Positions 45,533 through 57,318 are shown, counted from the first letter of the stretch. The stretch is 64,000 nucleotides of DNA from Gigaspora margarita (GCA_009809945.1 WTPW01000926.1:37966-101965); one strand, 5' to 3'. Translations and numbers: made by a program. The notes: generated from the letters alone by a model not told the origin.

Positions 45533-45775
45533 ACACTATTGTGATTGCCTATAAAAAAAATTTGTTCTTGTACACAGCCCATTGATCAAATGAATTTAGC
45601 CAAATCAAGTAGAATATTGAATACAAGATAATAAAATCTTTAAAAATGGTATGATTTGACATTTAGATAAGAAAAATTGTGAGATAGAATATAAAAATTA
45701 GTGAAATCTATTCAAATTAGAATAGTATAAAAAGAGCATATCAAGTACTATTTTGCAAACTTATACAGGGGCATC

Positions 45776-45989
45776 ACCAAAATTCTGGGACAGAATGTAT
45801 TAGAATCATAGTTAGCTAGATCAGAATTAATCAATTTTTCAAAATTATAAAAATTTTACTAATAAATCATGTCTATTCATTAAGTAAAAAATTCCCAACT
45901 TATAATTTTGCTATAGAAGCTGCTAACAACTTAGGCTAAATGCTGACCTAGATCCAATGTATCCAACCCAGAATTTTGGAACCCTCCTG
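45776..45989. mobile_element. CAGGAGGGTCACC MITE, copy 2 (inverted relative to copy 1)
   Basis: Ends CAGGGGCATCACCAAAATTC and, on the complement, CAGGAGGGTTCCAAAATTCT; TA flanks both ends (45774-45775, 45990-45991). The complement of 45905-45965 matches the internal part of the copy at 38117. Confidence 0.75.
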
Positions 45990-46364
45990 TAAAATTTCTA
46001 TTTAGTAAGAGGAATTATTAATTAATAAGAGAGATCAATGAACCTAAAAGTAATAAAGATTAAATAAACTATCTTGTCTGCTTACCTTATACCCAACCCA
46101 ATACACCTTAGCCTTGCCAAATTGTACTGACTCTTATTATTGAGTATATTATAAAGTATTGCTATATCTTTATATTTAGTGATTATCAGTTCATAATAGC
46201 CTAGATTTCCACCTCTATCAATACTAATACAATTGAATACAATTACTTGAACATTCATCTGATTGTCCAGTTGTGATAATTTTTAGTAAGCAATTATATG
46301 GCAACAAATTTTATAAAAATAATACATTAATATGAAATTTTGGCCAAAAACACATTTTATAATC

Positions 46365-46770
46365 AGTGTTAGAAATTAGTGTTCTTAGAGTTCTCATGAG
46401 ACACTATTATAAGTTTGTAAACAGTATAAATTTTTTTACTATTCACTATTAAAAATTTATTTGAGAACAGTAAAATAATAATATTGTTTTTATAGATATG
46501 CTATTATTTTTATAAGTATATAATATTTAGTTATAGTTCTTATAAGTATATTATAATTAGCTATTGTTCTTATAAGTATATAATAACTAGCTACTTTCTC
46601 ATAAGTATATAATAATTAACTAAATAATTTTATAGCAAACAAATAACTAATAAAAATTCATATTTAATTTTTAATATTGTGTGTGTATTTATTTTGTATT
46701 TTTTTTTTTTTAATGAAAATAAGAGAGAACAATAACCAATTTTTTGAGAACACTTGTAGCCATTATACTA
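46365..46770. repeat. Repeat block with GTTCTTATAAGTATATAAT units
   Basis: Starts with CAGTGTTAGAAATTAGTGTT, similar to the ends of the element at 41997. Four units of about 35 bp with TTCTTATAAGTATATAATAA follow at 46500-46615, and the block ends in a GAGAACA-rich part. Probably a diverged relative of the 41997-44245 element. Confidence 0.5.
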
Positions 46771-47189
46771 TTCTTATAAGAATAGATGCAATTTTTTATA
46801 TATGCAATGATCTACAAATTTGATCAATTGGTGCTTAGAAATGATTGTTAATGCTTAGTGTTAATCTAAAATATTTTTCTGGTAAACTAGTTAGTACTTT
46901 TTATTACTTATATCCACATTCTATAAAAGTAGTACCTATTAATAATTGTTCACAATTTAAGATTAATCTACATAAGTCATTCTTAAATTTTGAAATGACA
47001 TAATTATTTCTCAATTGGTGAAAAATTAAAAAGATAAAATTATATGACCAATTATATAATCATTAATAATTTACTTATATTATAAATACTTATTTGCATA
47101 AATAAAAATTTATTTAAAATTTATATAAAGAAATTAAAAAAATATATATAAATTTCATAAATTACACTTATATAAAATTTAACAACCCT

Positions 47190-48510
47190 ATTTATAAGCT
47201 ATCACAATGACACAATGCATGGTTAAAATAGGTTGTATTACTAATACAGTGGCATATGTATATATTGAAATTATTATATCATAACTTATTGTAAAAAATT
47301 TATTACAAAAAATACAAATAACTATGGCGATGCATAGTATGTATTAAAGTTGTATTAAATTATAGTCATAAAATTCTATCATGATTTATTATAAAAATTT
47401 TGTTATAAACTTACTATTATAATACACATTTTGCATTGAAATTATAGTTGTGAATTCTACAATACTATAATTTACTGTAAACAATTTTGCTATAAAAAAT
47501 AATAACAATTGTGGTGCACATTATATGAATTAGTTTTTGTATTAAAATTACTATTATGTTTGCTATAGAAAATTTTGTTGCAAAACTTACTGACTATTGT
47601 GGTGATACAGATAGTATATGTTTAAGGTTTAGCTAGCTTGTATAATCATAAATTCTATCAAATATTATTGTAAAAAATTTTGTTATAAAACTTTTGAGCT
47701 ATTGTGGTACAGGCAGTATGTGTTAAGTTAGTTTGTATTAGAATTAACAGTTATAATTTCTATTAAGATTTACTGTAAAATTTATTTGCTATTATAATAT
47801 ATAGTTGAGTTAGTTTGTATTAAAATTGCAGTTATAATTTCTGACATGATTTAGCACATAGACTACTGCAATGATACAGTATATAGTGTAGTTAGTTTGT
47901 ATTAGAATTAACAGTTATGATTTCTATTGTTAAAAATTTTGTTACAAGACTTATTTGCAACTTATAATATAATTTACTGTTTTGATATATAAGTAACTTT
48001 TGTTTCAAGATAATTTTGGCTATTAATAATCTGATTAGTAATAAAAGTATTATATACATGTGTGATTAGCATAGTTAGTCAGTAGACCAAGAATACTGGA
48101 CAGTGTGAACTGCTAGAATACAGTCATTGGTCAAGCCTAGTTGCTAAATGCATAATAGAACAAATGCAAAAAAAGGTAAGTAAAACTATTGTATAGGTTC
48201 CTGATAGCAGAAGCAAAAATACTAGTACATGTTTTTTATAGTTATACACCATACTGAAAATGCAAAACAAAACAAATAGCTTTCTATTGTAGTATATAGT
48301 TAAATTAGTTTATTTTGGGAATCAACCATCTTAATTTCTATCATAGTTTGCTATAAAACTTTGTTACAAAACTTGTTAGTTGTTCATATTCGAATTAAAA
48401 ATTGTAGTTTCTATTACAATTTAATATAAAAAATTTTGTTACATAACTTATGTTTATTGTAATAGTTTACTGTAAATAATTATTGCTAATTAGCTATTTT
48501 AGTATTATAT
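47190..48510. repeat. Degenerate tandem array, about 100-150 bp unit
   Basis: Phrases GTTAGTTTGTATTAAAATT, TATAATTTCTATCATGATTTA, TGTAAAAAATTTTGTTA and ACTTATTAGCTATTGTGGTG recur in this order about ten times, each copy truncated or mutated differently. Between 48000 and 48230 unrelated sequence intervenes. Non-coding. Confidence 0.6.
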
Positions 48511-48724
48511 GATAAAAAAACATATGGGAATAGGTTCACTATTTAGGCAAGCTATTGCATTACATACTCAAAATTTTAACATCTATGATGAAAGCCTCTA
48601 GACTAGTACCTCTTGATTTCAAACATCCTAAACCCAAGATTCTAAATTGCACTCTGTCTACTACATAAAATGCAAATATAAAAAAAATAACTAATATACT
48701 AAAAAGAGAACATCCTGCAATATC

Positions 48725-48945
48725 TATTTCAGATTCTTGCACTGTTACTGCAGCTATATAGTTTAACTATCCACTAATATAAGTTCTTGTACTACTACTA
48801 TAGCCACAAAGCCTAACTATGAACTAATAGGAGTTTTGTACTACCACTATAGCTATGGAACCCACAAGTTGCTATTGATGGTCCTTGCACTTTTGATGCA
48901 GCCATAGAGCCCAGAAACTAACTGTAAAGCTCTTTGTACTATACT
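48725..48945. repeat. Tandem repeat, about 60-70 bp unit
   Basis: CTTGTACTACTACTATAGCC and ...AACTATCCACTAAT recur near 48733, 48785, 48838, 48890 and 48930 with changes. SINE C inserted at the end of this array. Confidence 0.6.
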
Positions 48946-48960
48946 ATAATTATGGATCCT
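48946..48960. repeat. Target-site duplication of SINE C (left)
   Basis: ATAATTATGGATCCT, identical to 49922-49936. Confidence 0.9.
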
Positions 48961-49921
48961 AGGGTGTGGTGACTTAGGAAAATTGGTAATTTGTCACCCC
49001 TCAAGTGGCAGATCTAGGGTTCAAATCCAACTAGCGATTTTTTGGCAAATAGGCCTGTGTTCTGGTATCTGTTTCTTGTTGATCAGTTGCTTGGTACACT
49101 ATCTTGAATAGGAGCTTCAGTGCACAAAATTCAAGGAACTAGAAAAATGAAACCCCATTTGGCAAGTCCCAAGTAAGGAGGTAGCAAAGATCTTTGACAG
49201 TACTACCAAAGCCAGAATATCAGAAACCGGAGTCAGAGAATCAGTTGACAAGACTCTCAAGGAGGGTCCACTAACCGGGTTACCAGAGTCACACCAGAGA
49301 AAAAGGACCTACATTTCGGTAATAGGTACAAGGAAAGAATGCTATATCGACCCTTCTGAGCTAACTGGTTTGAAAGTTTGAGGATCTGGTATAAGGACCA
49401 ATAGGATAGTAGAGGTGGGTGCTAGGATTGGAGCAAATCTTGCAAGGGCAGAAGTAGGTAATGGTAGCAGTTCAGGTAACCCCTAGACTGCAAGCGTTGG
49501 TATGATGCAGATACGTAAGTTACCAAAGTATAGATAATACCTGTGTGGGACAGGGACTGCTCTACCAAGTGTTCTGCAAGGATAAACTAGTCCTAAAGGG
49601 ATTTTACAATACATCCAGAACTGGTCTCAACTGATTTATATAACGGAGAACTGTACTAGTGATACAAGAAGGACCAGCAGGAGAAGCAGGAACCAGAGGA
49701 TTTAAATAGACAACTCCCTAGTTGGGTTATAGGTATGACAACTAGTGTGGAACCTTCGGGTGGACTACTTAAATTAGACAACCAAAAGTTGTACGTGTGG
49801 CTAGTTGAACTATCTTCAATATACCAAATATCAGAGTGCCCCTGGAGGCACTTGTGGTCTGATTTACTTGATAAAAGCCTTTTCCCAAAGTAGAAACTTT
49901 GATATAAAAAAAAAAATAATA
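48961..49921 (+). mobile_element. SINE C: tRNA-headed, poly(A)-tailed element, 961 bp
   Basis: The head AGGGTGTGGTGACTTAGG has a weak A-box-like part and a B-box GGGTTCAAATCC at 49017-49028. The body aligns with SINE B in opposite orientation over nearly the full length and with SINE A in the first 600 bp. The central domain is at about 49693-49801 (GGGTTATAGGTATGAC, ACTAGTGTGGAACCTTCGGG). The tail is A11 plus AAT repeats. A perfect 15-bp duplication flanks it. No open frame of meaning. RNA polymerase III transcription and LINE-driven copying are inferred from the structure. Confidence 0.87.
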
Positions 49922-49936
49922 ATAATTATGGATCCT
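49922..49936. repeat. Target-site duplication of SINE C (right)
   Basis: ATAATTATGGATCCT, identical to 48946-48960. Confidence 0.9.
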
Positions 49937-50310
49937 TAACAATCCAATATTTTAATTAATGCTATTAATACTTGTCAGACTACTTAAAATAGTAGTAGGA
50001 GGAAGATAGAGCTGGCCTTTACCAAGTAAGCATAGTGAAACAAAAAATAACATCCTCTTTTCTGAACAAAAAAAAACTTATAAACTTTATTTTTTAACAT
50101 CTACATGTTCATAGCTTCATACTCTTAATATATTCTATTTATAGTCTAGTACAAAAAGATTTGTACCTCAAATAGCTCTGATTAAATATTTTTTGTACAA
50201 ATTAATTTTTAATTTTTTTGAATTTAATATAATCATTAGATTAGTAGATTAATAAAAATAAAAATTTTTTAATTATTTTATTAATTAAATAAAAAATTTA
50301 TTAATAGTAG

Positions 50311-50325
50311 TTTTTTTATAACAAT
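50311..50325. repeat. Target-site duplication of SINE D (left)
   Basis: TTTTTTTATAACAAT, identical to 50981-50995. Confidence 0.85.
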
Positions 50326-50980
50326 TTTTTTTTTTAAACTTGCACCGGATACTCATGAGTGCATTAATACTTTATTAATTATCAATTAACAAATTTACAT
50401 ATTAAACTATTTAGGTGAGCACACATCCAGCTAGCCCTATTTCAGACTGCCCAAATGCCCAGTGGGCACCAAGTTTTACCCTCCTAATACCGCCTTCGGA
50501 CAGTCATCACCAGATCAATATTAGTACAAACGGGCGCCACCTCAGAATGACTGCGCCATGAGTTCATATAGTATCTTCTCAGACTTCGGTCTCACATTAC
50601 GTCTCGTGACTTTAGTTAATCCAAATCAGGTTCCAACTTGTTTCACTTCACCGCCACAGACTTGACAACAGCAACTGCCCAATTTAGGCCACCTGCAAAC
50701 TTCGACAGAAGACCCAGGCCATAGACAAGGACGCATCTACACTTTTGGTGCCTAATTTAAGTAGTCCACCCACAGGTTCCACACTAGCTGCCATACCTGC
50801 AACCCAACTAGGGGATTGCCTAATTAAGCCCTCTGATTTTCTGGCTAGCTGACAAACTGCGGGTCCACAGATTTCCTTAACCAGCTAGTTTTTTCATTAT
50901 CGCCTCTAGGGGGACTTGAACTGGCAACCTTTGATTTGCATCCTGGGAGCATAACCGCTATGCTATCGACTTGCAGGACT
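50326..50980 (-). mobile_element. SINE D: different tRNA-like head, same central domain, 655 bp
   Basis: Minus-strand element. Its head near 50900-50980 has an A-box-like TAGCATAGCGGTTATGC and a B-box-like CCAGTTCAAGTCC, unlike the heads of A-C. The tail is an A-tract of about 11 (T-run 50326-50336). The only part shared with SINEs B and C is about 50735-50838 (GTAGTCCACCCACAGGTTCC, ATACCTGCAACCCAACTAGG). The 3' part (50340-50730) is unrelated to the other SINEs. A 15-bp duplication flanks it, and it lies inside the TIR element at 50141-51480. Confidence 0.82.
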
Positions 50981-50995
50981 TTTTTTTATAACAAT
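50981..50995. repeat. Target-site duplication of SINE D (right)
   Basis: TTTTTTTATAACAAT, identical to 50311-50325. Confidence 0.85.
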
Positions 50996-51949
50996 ATTTA
51001 CTATATAATTTACTATAGTAATTTATATATAAATATATATAGTAAAAAAATCTAATTATCTAGCTTTAAACTTAATTTCTTCACAACTAGTAATTCAATT
51101 TTGCTCAAATTTTAAACATCTCTTTATTATCTTTTTTTTAGTAATTTAATTTTGCTCAAATTTCAAACATATCTTTATCATATGTACATTAATGCACTTG
51201 CATAGTACAAGCTTATACAACTGCATATTGGTTGCAAAATTATTTAAAATAACTTTTTTTTAAAAAAAAATCTTTTTTTTTTTGAATACACCAAATTATA
51301 CATGCTTTATTATTACAATAAACCAATATTAAAACAATAAAAATAATATAATAAGTTAGATTAAACCTATTTTCTTTGATATTTAAAATTTTTAATAATT
51401 AATCAAAAATTTAAAAACTTTTACTTAAAGTCAAAAATACAAAATTCTTTAAGGTACAAATCTTTTTGCACTAGACCATAATATTATAGAAATCTAAGTT
51501 TGCTATATGTTATTCTAGTAAAAACAAAAAACAAAATTCTGCCTTACACCTCTATACAAAACTGCAATCAAAGCACTAGACTAATTATAAAAGTTAAAAA
51601 TCACATGTAATATACAATGAAGTTAACTGGTCTCACAAAAATTAGCAAACTTTTAGTGCTAACAGGACATGTTCTTTTACAGGGGTTTCAAATGCTGTTA
51701 CTTATAAATCAAATAAGTTGGCTCACCTAATTTTATATATAAATTTATGCAAAAAAATTATTTAAATTAAATTTATTTAAAAATATATATATATACCTTT
51801 GTTATATTTTAAATATATATTCTTTAGTATTTAATAATCTTTAATTTAAAGTTTTAGTTCTTAAATTCAAGTAATTCAAAGAGAATCTTTCTTTAAAGTT
51901 GATATATTTTTTATTTTTACAAACCTGTAAAGTTAAAGCAATAATATAA

Positions 51950-52639
51950 CTATCAACTTTAACCCTAACTCTAACCTTAAAAATTAATAAGTAAACCTTT
52001 CTTTGGCTCCTAGTTAAAAGTTGTAGAGCTTACTTTTCTGATTCTAATGGTAGTTAAATCATCAAAATTGGCCCAGTGGATCCCAAGATACTTGGGATCA
52101 AAAAAGAGAATATAAGAATCAGCAAATTTACTGTTATACAAAGCATTTTAGGAAAACACCGTCAAATAAAAAATCATAATTCGTGCAAAATTTTATTATT
52201 AGAATCAACTTTGGATTCTTAAGTAAAGTTGTTCTTTGGCTCAAAAAAATACTAATTTTTTAAGACATATTTATTATTTTCTTAGTAAAAGTTTTTAATA
52301 TAATAAAAAACTTTTCAAAATGTATATAAAGAGAAACAAATATTAAATTAGAAAAAGCTATCAAATGAATAATCATAATTTGTATAAAATTTTATTATTA
52401 CAATTGACTTTGGGTTCTTAAGTAAACTTGTTCTTTGGCTCAAAAAATGCTAGTTTTTTAAGATATAATTTATTATTTTCTTAGTAAAATTTTTACTATA
52501 CTAAAAAAACTTTTCAAAACATATATAAAAAAATAAATAATTTGTATAACAGTGAATTTGCTAATTCTTATATTCTTTTTTTTAATTCCAAGTATCTTGG
52601 GATCTACTAAGCTGATTTTGATAATTTAACTACTATTAG
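51950..52639. mobile_element. Relative of the 21075-21979 element, split by insertion (left part)
   Basis: AATTAATAAGTAAACCTTTCTTTGGCTCCTAG, read in pieces, matches 21190-21230. It then carries the module (inverted 52025-52100, direct 52575-52632) and two copies of a TAAGACATA...CAAAAAATACTA arm. It breaks at 52639 inside the module and resumes at 57741 (TAGAATCAGAAAA) to about 57800. It starts with an AACCCTAACTCTAACC tract at 51960. Confidence 0.65.
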
Positions 52640-53139
52640 CAGTCATAGAACATGTTCCTCTGCACATATCCACCAATTTAATTTTAGTGATATAATTTTA
52701 TTAGGAAAGAACCCCAATTTTAATATGATCTGATCAAAACAACACCCCAAAAATTAGATTTAAATTAACTGACACACATCATTTTATTATATACTTCTTA
52801 TATCCAACCAATCATTCGTAGGGTCAACCAATCTTTCAAACTATAGGTATGTATTATATAGCTAGAATCTATTATTAAAAGAATTTTTAAAACTAGCTTA
52901 GTATATAGAACTTATATATTTTAATTATAACACTTTTTAAGAAGTTAAAATATCTACTACAAGCAATTTAACTCGACAATATTGCACAATTTAGATCTTT
53001 GGATCAAGTTTTATTTTATTTTCATTTAGTATACATGTCTATTTGAATTGTCTTGAATACAGTAATAACAATAGAACCATAGTATTAACTGCATATACTG
53101 TTTGTAATTTTTTTAGAACAAACATAGCACAGTAATCAC

Positions 53140-53600
53140 GAACATAATATGATAGTTAGAACTGGATATAGCATATTAGATTTTGGACTTAGCATGGTAG
53201 TTAGAACTAGACTTAGCATAGTAGTTAGAATTAGACTTGGCATGGTAGTTGGAACTAGACTTGGCACAATAATTTGAACTAGAATATAGCAAGGTAATTG
53301 GAATTGAGATGTAGTATATTAGATTTTGAACTTAGCACAGTAGTTAGAACTAGACTTAGTATGGTAGTTAGAACTAGACTTGTCTCAGTAGTTAGAATTA
53401 GATTTGGAAATAATTTGAACTAGAATGTACCAACTTAATTGAAATTGAGATATAGTACAGCAGTTTAAACTAAGATATAGTATGGTAAATGTACAGGTAA
53501 AATTAATTTTACTAGCATTTTTATTCTGGATATAGTATAGTAATTAGATTCTAGACTAGTGATAGATTTGAAATATAGCATAGTGGATATAGTATAGTAA
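53140..53600. repeat. Minisatellite, about 25-30 bp unit
   Basis: GTAGTTAGAACTAGACTTAG with variants (TTAGAATT, TTGGCATG, GATATAGTA) repeats about 16 times. A higher-order phrase TTAGATTTTGGACTTAGCA marks starts near 53168 and 53320. Confidence 0.8.
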
Positions 53601-53874
53601 TTGTAAAATATTTTGTATCTTTTTTTTTATATTAATAAATTAATATGTTCCTGTTTAAATAGATTGTGAGTTCTAATTCATATGAGAACAAAGAATAAAT
53701 AAACACAACTATGTACTAGCGAAACTTAGACTACTATTTATTTGAATAAAAATTTTAATTAATTATAGCCTTTGTCAATTCTAAGTAATTGGTATATGTA
53801 AAAATTTACTAGAAAAGTATTACTAACATATTGGCCACTTATACAGTTGATGCGTTAGTTGTAGTTTCTCTAAG

Positions 53875-53977
53875 ACCATAGCATCACCAACCTAAAAAAT
53901 TTTGCTACTAGCATTAGGATTAGGGTTTGGGATTTTAATTTGACCAAAGAAATTTTTTAGGTTGGTGATACTAAGGT
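53875..53977. mobile_element. Small MITE with CATCACCAACCTAAAAAA arms
   Basis: ACCATAGCATCACCAACCTA on the left and ACCTTAGTATCACCAACCTA on the right complement. The loop is ATTAGGATTAGGGTTTGGG. 103 bp. Confidence 0.75.
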
Positions 53978-53999
53978 AGTTGTTGGCCTAGCCCCTATA

Positions 54000-55220
54000 A
54001 CTCGTCACTTCCAGAACAAAATGAATGTCTATCATTGTCATGGTGACCACACCTCATGATTCATTTCCTGTCTTAAAGAAGATAATATTAATAATAAAAA
54101 AAGAATATAATTATCACACATGAGCATAATATCAGACTCTTCAATAGTTGGCTCAAAAATGGTCAACTAGTCAATATCAACTAAACTAATATGAATTTTT
54201 TTATTTACTCTATGCATGATTTCTTGTCTTATATCATAAACTGCTCTGGCTTGAATTAGTGATTAATACAAGCCAAAAATCTATACACTATGTACAATAT
54301 TCAGCACTAATTATCTATCAAAAAAAATTATAAAAAAAAATGTTAGCAAAAATCTCAAAATATCTGAAAACTTATAATAAATATATTATATCTTTTTTAA
54401 GTTATTATTCTATAAAAAATAAAGTTCATGAGTGAGATTAAAAAATGTATACTGGTATATATTTCTTTATAATGATAATACCCATAAATTGTCACTTACA
54501 AGACCTGGGCATATTATATTCCACCAATTTTTAAACTATATACATAGTAAGCCCGGGTCTATACATACATACTAAGAGGTTAGGAAGTAGTTATATTGTT
54601 GTAGAAGGAAAGCGCTCTAGCATATTGTCTATATAGACAAATCATTTACCTTATGCAGAGATGAGGAATTGGTAGGCCTAGTCTTCTGGCCTTTAGTCCT
54701 TACTAGGAAGAAATTTATATGCAAAAAAAATTTTAAGTGCACTTTGCATTTATAGTAAACAGTTTAACTATATCACATGTTCTAAATTTTATTGGTAGAA
54801 ACAGTGCATCAACCAGCTGACTCATCCTGCATATTGTGTAACCATAATTTTGGGGTGTATCAAAACAAACAAAAAAAATCAAATTAGTAGATATGAGGGG
54901 TTCAAAAATTAATTTATATAGTAATTTCAATATCAACTTTTATATAAGAAATTCACTTTTACAAACAGTTTTTTATAAGACAACCCAATTTTGTAAAATG
55001 GTTTGCCTATTACTTTTTAAGTAAAAAATATAATTTTGATATTTTTTTATCAATTTATAAAAATTTTATTTCTTAATTTTTCTTTAGTTTAGAGAGATCT
55101 TTGGTTAAAGTTCAAGTATACTAACTCTTGTAATATTACTTCAAAATAAGTAATCTTGAATTTAGTTTTTAACTAATCCTATTTTTTTAAAGAAAACTAA
55201 CTGTAAGCTTATTTTTAATA
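54000..55220. other. Unassigned AT-rich sequence
   Basis: No gene supported; the minus-strand frame at 54733-54936 has no recognisable feature. A C/G-richer spot CCCGGGTC lies at 54552. Confidence 0.35.
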
Positions 55221-55224
55221 GCAC

Positions 55225-55560
55225 AACAAGGGTTTCTACATTACTGAATAACTTCATACTGGCTTTGAATCTTTTACTAGATTACAAGATCGAGTTTATA
55301 GTTTTGTGATAAGAATCACTGCTTATAACTATAATGAATACTTGACATTCTTTTACTTTTCCATTGCTGGCTAACAACTATAGCTTAATAAGTAGGTTTC
55401 TCAAGGTTCACAAATAACTTTACATTGGTCACTAGATTAAAAGATTTTATAAATTTTGTAGATTTCGTGATGGAAATCAATTGCTCACAACTATAATAAC
55501 ACTTTAGCATTCTTTTACAATTGGGTCACAAGTTATTAATTACTTGCAGTAATTAAGGTC
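55225..55560. repeat. Two-copy degenerate repeat, about 170-bp unit
   Basis: AATAACTT(C/T)ATACTGG...AGATTA.AAGAT...GATAAGAATCA.TGCT.A.AACTATAAT...CATTCTTTTAC recurs at about 55245 and 55418. Confidence 0.5.
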
Positions 55561-56560
55561 AATTTAGAATCAAGTCCTACAAGGTACATGGTATCAAAAA
55601 AGTGAAGTATTTTTATGTTAAAAAAAATGACAAAAAAGGGTTAGACTAGTTACTTTATCTTGGATAAACTAACTAAAAATTGTTTTCTCTTTGCAATTTA
55701 ACAGAAAAAATAAAACTACAACCTATATATAGTATGATAAAAAAATAATACATACTTTTTTATCTGATGAAGCAAGGAATTGTTGCAAAATTTTTAATCT
55801 TTCTAACTCTTTTTGGATCTCTTTTTCAATTTCGTACTTTCCTTTAGATGTTTTGGTTCAAAAAGTGAAACTGCAGTATGTTTAACATTTGTCATATCAG
55901 GGGTATATCCATAAAGATACTTATATCTTACTTCTACTACTTTGGCTTTTGTAGTAAATTCTAATTAAAAGTTAAAGATTGTTAACTAAATTCACAATTA
56001 TGTAATTAACTAGATTTAGTATTTCTTTATGGGTCTTAAAATACAGTAGTCATATTTACATGTATCATAAAATAACTAGTTTATCCCATGGGTATGATGT
56101 AACAAGTTATTCAATAACCTTTAGCTACAGTTGTAATTTAAACTTTATTTCAATAATTGATCTATTTATTTTTTTTATTTAAAAAAAATAAAATAAAAAT
56201 TGAATGCAAGAAATAGTAATATCACAATAACTGAAGAAATTTTCAAATTGCAGAGAATTTCTCATGTAAAGAATACTACAATAATAAGTATATTAAATAG
56301 TTGTGTCTTAACCAGTTTTATAAAGCTATCAAGTATGAAAAATGTATTTATGAATTTAATTCTTCAAGCTCAAGCTCTTCTATTATCTTTGGAACCTTTA
56401 GCACATTCAAGACTATTCTTAAATAATATTTTTAAACGTTACTTTTAATCTTTTAAAATATTAAAAAATGTAATAATAATATAAAAATAAAAAAATAAAC
56501 TATTATTTTAAATATTTTATTGAATGAAAAATTAATTAATTGATGATCAAAATAAAAGTG

Positions 56561-57044
56561 GCACTATTACCATATTGGGACAATAGTAAATTTTGGGAAT
56601 AATACAATATAAACTTTTATTATATGCTGGAATCTGATGTCAGTCCAATAAAAAGTATTTTTTATTAAGTTAATAGCTCATGAATAGAAAGTTGTAAAGC
56701 TCACTGAGATGCATTTAATTGTAGCTATATCATTCAAATCTGCTTAGTATATACTAAAATATCGCTAAAAAATGATTGGCCAACTATATAAAATTTCTAG
56801 TTTGTTTATATAAAATTTTATTAGTTAGCCAATTGTTTTTTAATAATATCTTAGCATACACTAGGCTGATTTGAATGATCTAACCACTATTAGATGCATC
56901 TCAGTGAGCTCTATAACTTTCAATTAGTTGATATGAGCTATTAACTTAATAAAAAAATACTTTTCATTGGACTGATATCAGATTCTAGTATATAATGAAA
57001 ATCATAGTAATTTTGCTCAAAATTCTAATATAAAAATAGTGCTG
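56561..57044. mobile_element. Long inverted-repeat element with shared module
   Basis: Arms include TATGCTGGAATCTGATGTCA (left) and its inverse with changes (56968-56990), plus AATAAAAAGTATTTTTTATT and TTAAGTTAATAGCTCAT in both arms. The module is inverted at 56693-56765 and direct at 56845-56935. The loop holds GATTGGCCAACTATATAAAA and its inverse, like the element at 28728. Non-coding. Confidence 0.75.
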
Positions 57045-57069
57045 ATCTTATCTGGATCAGTAATTTAGT

Positions 57070-57318
57070 ACATTAAAGTTCTTCATCTGACTATAACGAT
57101 TTTAAAACCTTTAGTATCTAATAAGTCCTTCACCTGCTTACAACAATTTTAAAACCTTTGAACCTAATAAAGTCTTTCATCTGTTTATAACAATTTTAAA
57201 ACTTTTTGAACCTATTATAGTCATTTGTCTTCCTATAACAATTATAAAACTCACTGGACCTTAAAACCAACAAGATCTAATAGTCTTTTGCCTGTCTATG
57301 ACAATTTTAAATCATATT
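57070..57318. repeat. Tandem array, about 55-60 bp unit, five copies
   Basis: TAATAAGTCCTTCACCTGCTTACAACAATTTTAAAACCTTT-type units, with drifting sequence; starts near 57070, 57118, 57172, 57225 and 57278. Confidence 0.7.

Larger units (their letters stand above)
50141..51480. mobile_element. TCTAGTACAAAAAGA TIR element, split by SINE D
   Basis: Left ATAGTCTAGTACAAAAAGAT and right complement TATGGTCTAGTGCAAAAAGA, both followed by TTTGTACC. Without SINE D it is about 670 bp. It shares the AATGCACTTGCATAGTACAA and CTGCATATTGGT phrases and the end pattern GGTC..GT..AAAAA with the element at 31994-32824, so both belong to one family. A phrase AATTTTGCTCAAATTT is duplicated at 51102 and 51138. 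Non-coding. Confidence 0.7.

Noticed and set aside
47190..48510. CRISPR-like array
   Set aside because: Repeat units drift heavily, there are no unique spacers of constant length, and the genome is eukaryotic.
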